Source: Luteolibacter arcticus
Lineage (GTDB): Bacteria; Verrucomicrobiota; Verrucomicrobiia; Verrucomicrobiales; Akkermansiaceae
Assembly (NCBI RefSeq): GCF_025950235.1
Contig: NZ_JAPDDT010000003.1
Coordinates: forward strand, 124,001-188,000
Direction: 5' to 3'
DNA length: 64,000 nucleotides
Each line of letters opens with the position of its first letter. Within the stretch, counting starts at the first letter, position 1. The notes under the pieces were generated by a model. It saw only the letters and a program-made list of their open reading frames with translations. It was not told where the DNA came from and did no database searches. Position numbers and translations under genes: made by a program. Positions 59,647-64,000 of this stretch are shown here, one piece after another.

Positions 59647-62073
59647 TCACTCCGGGTCGATATCGAGGCGGTCCGGCCACGGCAATTTCATGCGGGCCTC
59701 GCCATCGCCGAGGTCGAAGCTATCGAGCACGTTGGTGCGATTCCGCATGGAAGGCTGCACCGCGCCATCCAGCATGACCTGCTCGGTGTAGTAGGGGTCC
59801 TCGCCGAGCAGCACGGCTGCCTTGGACCGGACCGGGGTGGTATCGATGATCGCGAGTTGGGACAGGCCGATCGAGGCGGCGCCTGCGTCGGCAGCGGTCT
59901 CGCCGGAGTGCAGCGGGCAGAAGGGCAGGTTTTCGCTGCCCCGGCGGAAATATTCCGCGATCTTCGAGGGGCCGGTGAGGGTCGCGCCGGTCGCGGGATC
60001 GGTGTAGGTATCGTAGCAATAGGGCGTCGCACGCTGGCCGGACACGCGGCAGATTTCCGCCTGCACCACCGACTCCGGCTGGGAGATGATCTTGCCGCCG
60101 AAGTTCGTGGCGGCGGTATTCATGGCATCTTCCCACACCGGCATGGCGAGGTCCTTGGAAAAGGCGCCCTCGTAGATTGACTTGCCGGACTGCAGGAAGC
60201 CGATCCACACGCCGCAGGAAACGCGGCCATTGTAGCCCAGGAACCAATTGTCCGAGAAGTCGTGGGTGGTCCCGGTCTTGCCCGCGCCGGTGAAGGGCTT
60301 CTCGACCATGCGGTCGGCGAGACCGGCGATATTCCCCCGCTCCATGCTGCCGCGCATCATGCTATGCACCATGAAGGCGGTGGCGTCATCGGTGGCCTCA
60401 AGCCGTACCGGCGGGCGGATATCGCGACGGTAGACGGTCGCCCCCGCGGAGTTATCGATGCGATCGACGATGGTGAGCTGCATCGGCGCGGTCGATCCAC
60501 CGTGGGCGAAGGCGGAAATGCCGCGCACCGCTTCCTTCAGCGAGGCTGCCTCCCAGCCTGCGGCCAGTCGTGGCAGCAGCTCGGCGTCCTTCATCGGCAG
60601 GCCGAAGCGCTCCACGGTCTTCCGGACATTCTCGAGACCTGCCATGCCAGCGAAGCGGACGGAGGCGGCGATCTTCGATGCCTCGAGCGCGCGGCGTGCG
60701 GTGATCTTGCCCTCGTAGCTCGGCTTGGCGACTTCCATGCCCCACTCGCCGAGGATGCCTTCGCGACCGCCGACCATGACCGAGCGGTTGTCCATCGGCT
60801 CGTCCTCCACGATCGTGGCCGGGCCGAGGCCCTGCATCAGGCCGGCGGCGTAGAGGAATGGCAGGAAGGCGGTGCCCAGCGGACGGCGGCCGAGCTCGAT
60901 CACATCATACGGCGCGTCTTCATAACTGCGGCCACCGACGTGGGCGAGGACCTCGCCGGTCTGGTGGTCGATCATCAGGCCCGCTCCTTGGAGGAACTCG
61001 GGGGCCACTCCGGAGGATTTCTTGTACTGCGAGCGTTTCTGGTTGGCGTAGCCGGGACGCTGCTCGGCTTTTTCCAAATTCCGCTGCAGGCTCTGCTCCA
61101 GCGCACGCTGCACCTCGCCATCGATGGACGTCTGGATGCGGAAACCACCGGCCGCGAGGGCATCCTCGCCGAGCACCCGGCGGATCTCATCCGCGACGCG
61201 CTCGTAGAGGTGGGTGGTGCCGCGTTGCAGCGGCTTCGGATTCAGCTTCAGCGGCGTCACCCGCAGCTTGGCGTTCTCGCTGCTGCGCAGTGCGCCGAGA
61301 TCGACCATGCGGCCGAGCACCAGGTTGCGCGAAGTCTGGTTCGCCGCCGGGTTGTTGAGCGGGGAAAGATTGGTTGGGTTCTTGATGCAGCCGACGATCG
61401 CGGCGCACTCCAGCGCATCCAGATCCTTCGGTTCCTTGCCGAAGTAGCCAAGCGCCGCCGAGCGGATCCCGTAGAAGCCGCTGCCGAAATAGATGCGGTT
61501 CAGGTAGAACTCCAGGATCTCCTTCTTCTTGTAGCGCTTCTCGATCCGCTGGGCGAGGAAAGCCTCCACCAGCTTCCGCTCAATTCCCGTCTCGCCCTTC
61601 GCCTTGCGTTCGGATTCCAGGTCATAGGCATTCCGCGCGAGCTGCTGGGTGACGGTGCTCGCGCCCTGCGTCGTCTCGCCGGCCTTGTAGTTCAGCCACA
61701 CGGCGCGGACGACGCCGATGTAGTCCACTCCATCGTGCGTCTCGAAGCGCTGGTCCTCCCCCGCACGCAGGGCATCGACGAAAAGCTGCGGCACCTGCGA
61801 GATCGGGATCACGCTGCGGTTTTGGACGAAGACGCGGCCGATTTCCTTGCCATTCCGGTCCATGATCAGGCTCGGGATTTCAAGGTCATTGATCCGGGCG
61901 AGATCGTAGGTCTCGGCGCGCTCCCGGTAAGGTCGGGTGTAGCGCTCGACCGCCACGAAGCCGATTCCGGCGACCAGCAGGCCGAAGAGAAGGAGGGAGA
62001 ACCAGAAGCGTTTGCGCTTGTAGAAGCGCCTCTTCTTCGGCTTGTTCCGCGTGTTTTTTTCGCTCGTGGCCAT
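59647..62073 (-). CDS. Class A PBP-like protein; transpeptidase site degenerate
   Basis: This 808-residue protein has a membrane anchor (about residues 26-46), a glycosyltransferase 51 domain (LRAGEDQRFETHDGVDYIGV, GASTVTQQLARNAYDL) and a PBP transpeptidase-like domain. In the latter the catalytic SxxK is replaced by TAFL (in GTAFLPFLYAAGL, usually GSxxKPF) and SxN by SKI (in LEASKIAASVRF), while KTGT is kept (GKTGTTHDFSDNWFLGY). It would polymerise glycan strands but probably cannot cross-link. Its start codon overlaps that of the divergent MidA-like gene. Confidence 0.8.
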   Translation of the reverse strand: MATSEKNTRNKPKKRRFYKRKRFWFSLLLFGLLVAGIGFVAVERYTRPYRERAETYDLARINDLEIPSLIMDRNGKEIGRVFVQNRSVIPISQVPQLFVDALRAGEDQRFETHDGVDYIGVVRAVWLNYKAGETTQGASTVTQQLARNAYDLESERKAKGETGIERKLVEAFLAQRIEKRYKKKEILEFYLNRIYFGSGFYGIRSAALGYFGKEPKDLDALECAAIVGCIKNPTNLSPLNNPAANQTSRNLVLGRMVDLGALRSSENAKLRVTPLKLNPKPLQRGTTHLYERVADEIRRVLGEDALAAGGFRIQTSIDGEVQRALEQSLQRNLEKAEQRPGYANQKRSQYKKSSGVAPEFLQGAGLMIDHQTGEVLAHVGGRSYEDAPYDVIELGRRPLGTAFLPFLYAAGLMQGLGPATIVEDEPMDNRSVMVGGREGILGEWGMEVAKPSYEGKITARRALEASKIAASVRFAGMAGLENVRKTVERFGLPMKDAELLPRLAAGWEAASLKEAVRGISAFAHGGSTAPMQLTIVDRIDNSAGATVYRRDIRPPVRLEATDDATAFMVHSMMRGSMERGNIAGLADRMVEKPFTGAGKTGTTHDFSDNWFLGYNGRVSCGVWIGFLQSGKSIYEGAFSKDLAMPVWEDAMNTAATNFGGKIISQPESVVQAEICRVSGQRATPYCYDTYTDPATGATLTGPSKIAEYFRRGSENLPFCPLHSGETAADAGAASIGLSQLAIIDTTPVRSKAAVLLGEDPYYTEQVMLDGAVQPSMRNRTNVLDSFDLGDGEARMKLPWPDRLDIDPE

Positions 62074-63205
62074 GCAGGAATCCGATCGTGACTGGTCCCG
62101 GACGACCTCCGGGGCCCCATCCGCATACCCGCCGGAAGGCGATCGCGCAATACCCGGCTTGGCGGACAGGCTCCGGGAGAAAATACGCGGGTCCGGTACG
62201 ATTTCCTTCCCGGACTTCATGGCGGCCGCACTTTACGACCCTCAGGAGGGCTACTACGCCCGGTCGGCCGGCCAAGTGGGCAAGGCCGGCGACTTTTTCA
62301 CCAGCGTCAGCGTGGGGCCGCTCTTCGGCCGCCTGCTGGCCCGGCACATCGCCGCGTGGCACCGCCAATGCGGCTCCCCGGAACGATGGCGGGTGATTGA
62401 AACAGGCGCGAACGACGGCGCTCTAGCCGCCGATATCCTCGCCGGGCTGGCCCGCCTCTCCACCGATGCCGGGCTGGAATACGTGATCATCGAGCCCCTG
62501 CCCCAGCTCGCCCGGATCCAGCGCAAACGCCTCGTGGAAGCCGCCGTGCTCGAAAGCGCCACCGCCCTAGCGGACGATCCCCTGCCCTCCTTCGTTCTCG
62601 GGAATGAGGTCATCGACGCGTTGCCTTTCCACGTCATCGAGTCAGACGGCACCGTCTGGCTCGAGCTGGGCGTGGCGGTGGACGCCGAAAGCGGGGTCTT
62701 CATCTGGCAACCGCTCGGCCCCGCGGCGGCGGAGGTCGCCGGGCACCTGCCGGTCATGCCCGCTGGCTATCGCACCGAGGTCCGCAGCGGCGTCCGGGAT
62801 TTCCTGAAGCCGCTCGCCGCCGCCATGACCAAGGGCGGGCGCATGCTGTGGGTCGACTACGGCTTCACGCGCGATGACTACTACCACGAGTCCCGCACCA
62901 CCGGCACGCTGCGGACCTTTTCCCGGCACCGAGCCGGCGAGGACCCGCTCGATTCACCCGGCGAGATCGACATCACCGCGCACGTCGATTTCACCGGCCT
63001 CGCCGCAGATCTCGATGCGGTCGGCGGCCAAGTCGTGCGCTTCGAGCCGCAAGGCCGCTTCCTCACCCATGTCGCCCGCCCATGGCTGCTCGAAATGGAA
63101 GGCCGCACCGACGACGACGCCAAGAAAGAGCTACGGGCCTTCCAGACCCTGACCCACCCCGGCCACCTCGGCTCGCGGTTTCACGTCATGGAAGCGGGGT
63201 TCTAA
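62072..63205 (+). CDS. MidA/NDUFAF7-like SAM-dependent methyltransferase
   Basis: This 377-residue protein belongs to the MidA/NDUFAF7 methyltransferases (COG1565). It has ISFPDFMAAALYDPQEGYYA, GKAGDFFTSVSVGPLFGRLL, the SAM site WRVIETGANDGALAADILAG and FVLGNEVIDALPFHV. In mitochondria this family methylates an arginine of complex I; the bacterial target is less clear. The ATG at 62072 overlaps the start codon of the opposite PBP gene (CATG). A start farther downstream (TTG near 62159) would leave room for a promoter and is quite possible. Confidence 0.8.
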   Translation: MQESDRDWSRTTSGAPSAYPPEGDRAIPGLADRLREKIRGSGTISFPDFMAAALYDPQEGYYARSAGQVGKAGDFFTSVSVGPLFGRLLARHIAAWHRQCGSPERWRVIETGANDGALAADILAGLARLSTDAGLEYVIIEPLPQLARIQRKRLVEAAVLESATALADDPLPSFVLGNEVIDALPFHVIESDGTVWLELGVAVDAESGVFIWQPLGPAAAEVAGHLPVMPAGYRTEVRSGVRDFLKPLAAAMTKGGRMLWVDYGFTRDDYYHESRTTGTLRTFSRHRAGEDPLDSPGEIDITAHVDFTGLAADLDAVGGQVVRFEPQGRFLTHVARPWLLEMEGRTDDDAKKELRAFQTLTHPGHLGSRFHVMEAGF

Positions 63206-63370
63206 CAGCTAGTCGAGGATTTGCCCGTAGGCGCACTGGTAACAGTGCGGAATGGTCCACGGCAGCCGGCTACTCCCGTGCTCCCGGAGTGCCGCGCCCA
63301 CAAAAGCGTCCGGCGCATACCAAATGCCTTTCTGGTAAAAGCGAGGAATGGTCCCCAGCAGCACACCACT

Positions 63371-63412
63371 CCCATCTCCCATCTCCCATCTCCCATCTCC
63401 CATCTCCCATCT
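63371..63412. repeat. Tandem heptamer repeat (CCCATCT x6)
   Basis: Six exact copies of CCCATCT follow one another just after the end of the WYL-domain gene. The rest of 63206-63370 has no gene; it includes two copies of GGAATGGTCC about 100 bases apart. Confidence 0.9.
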
Positions 63413-63414
63413 CC

Positions 63415-64000
63415 TCACACCCCCACGCCCTCCTCCACATACCGCTCCACCATCGCCAGCGCGATCTCCCCCATCTGCTCGCGCAATTCCGGCGGATGCA
63501 CCGCCTCCACCCGCCGGCCGAAACCTAACAGCCACTCCGCCATCCACGGAATCGAGAAGCTCAGCAGCTCCAGTTTCACGCGGCCGTCGCGCTGCACCTC
63601 ATCCGACACCGGCGTGCACGGCATCTCCATGCGGAAGCGCTCCAACACCTCGCGCTCCACCAGCACCGTCGCGGGCGTCAGCTCGTGGCACTCGATATTC
63701 TCGCGCAAAAATTCCTTCACCGAAAAACCCGCGTGCCCTTCGAAGCACTCGCCAAGCACCTCCCAGCGTGCCACGCGGTCGAGCCGGAAGTCCCGGAAAT
63801 CCCGCCGCACCCGACACCATGCGATCAGGTGCCACTGGCGCGAATAGAAGATCAGCCCGAGCGGCTCCACCACGCGATCGGTGAGCGCGCCGCGGTTGGC
63901 CGTATTGTAGCAGATCGCCAGGCAAAGGCGCCGCACGATCGCATCCTGAATCGGCATCAACGACTCGCGCCGCGCAGCTCCATCGTCCGGCCGCCGGAAC
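63415..64000 (-). CDS. WYL-domain transcriptional regulator (5' partial)
   Basis: This is the C-terminal part (about 194 residues) of a YafY/PafBC-type regulator. The WYL domain shows VVEPLGLIFYSRQWHLIAWC, DFRDFRLDRVARWEVLGECF and later SIPWMAEWLLGFG with the C-terminal WCX extension. The frame is open to the window edge, so the N-terminal winged helix is outside. These regulators sense nucleic acids or small ligands and control DNA-damage or defence genes. Confidence 0.8.
   Translation of the reverse strand, partial: FRRPDDGAARRESLMPIQDAIVRRLCLAICYNTANRGALTDRVVEPLGLIFYSRQWHLIAWCRVRRDFRDFRLDRVARWEVLGECFEGHAGFSVKEFLRENIECHELTPATVLVEREVLERFRMEMPCTPVSDEVQRDGRVKLELLSFSIPWMAEWLLGFGRRVEAVHPPELREQMGEIALAMVERYVEEGVGV

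Noticed and set aside
63371..63412. Possible CRISPR array
   Set aside because: Units are 7 bp without spacers, and no cas gene is near.

Overview
The window is a GC-rich (by eye about 65% G+C) piece of bacterial chromosome. Gene content suggests a member of the Verrucomicrobiota, perhaps close to Luteolibacter and related genera. The pointers are secreted LamG/PQQ-propeller proteins, a PEP-CTERM-tailed LamG protein, an AraC-type regulator of the XylR kind with a sugar-binding-like sensor, a secreted PL9-like lyase and a tricorn-type protease. The taxon is an inference from gene families, not from a marker gene.

Layout. 0-3.8 kb: a molybdate/tungstate-type ABC transporter operon (substrate-binding protein cut by the window edge, permease, ATPase), followed by a ThiF/MoeB-like adenylyltransferase and a membrane-anchored exported protein, all tightly overlapped. 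3.8-12.8 kb: secreted proteins on the minus strand (two PQQ propellers, one in a 1446-residue multidomain protein that also carries a methyltransferase-like domain; a PEP-CTERM LamG protein) and a XylR-like regulator. 12.8-27.7 kb: an accessory region next to tRNA-fMet. It holds an IS66 remnant fused in frame to a Ycf46-like AAA+ ATPase, a WGR/ATP-dependent-ligase protein, a frameshifted DUF6878-like gene, a second small AAA protein, a solitary type I restriction subunit HsdR with its YgjP-like metalloprotease partner, a TraB/GumN-like gene bounded by integron-like sequences, and an MqsRA-like toxin-antitoxin pair whose antitoxin carries an ImmA/IrrE protease domain.

27.8-36.1 kb: tRNA-fMet and ordinary chromosomal genes (DUF3592-like protein, PL9-like lyase, tricorn protease homologue, FAD-linked oxidase and a methyltransferase). 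36.13-54.10 kb: a 17.9-kb element integrated in the 3' end of tRNA-Gly(GCC). It is bounded by an exact 56-bp direct repeat and has three 10-bp arm-type repeats inside each end. It carries a tyrosine integrase, a divergent switch made of two ribbon-helix-helix regulators (one fused to an S24 peptidase) over two matching operators, small genes separated by GC-rich stem-loops, RusA, an exonuclease, a helicase-methyltransferase fusion, a cytosine methyltransferase with about nine tandem repeats, TerS, a TerL cut off just after Walker A, and an HNH nuclease. No capsid, portal, tail or lysis gene is visible, so it looks like a phage satellite or a prophage reduced to early and packaging genes.

54.1-64 kb: chromosome again, with a secreted pseudopilin-like protein, a secreted metallopeptidase, an MscS channel, a large imperfect palindrome, a frameshifted SUKH-like gene, a zinc-ribbon membrane protein, a class A PBP whose transpeptidase motifs are degenerate, a MidA-like methyltransferase and a WYL-domain regulator cut by the window end.
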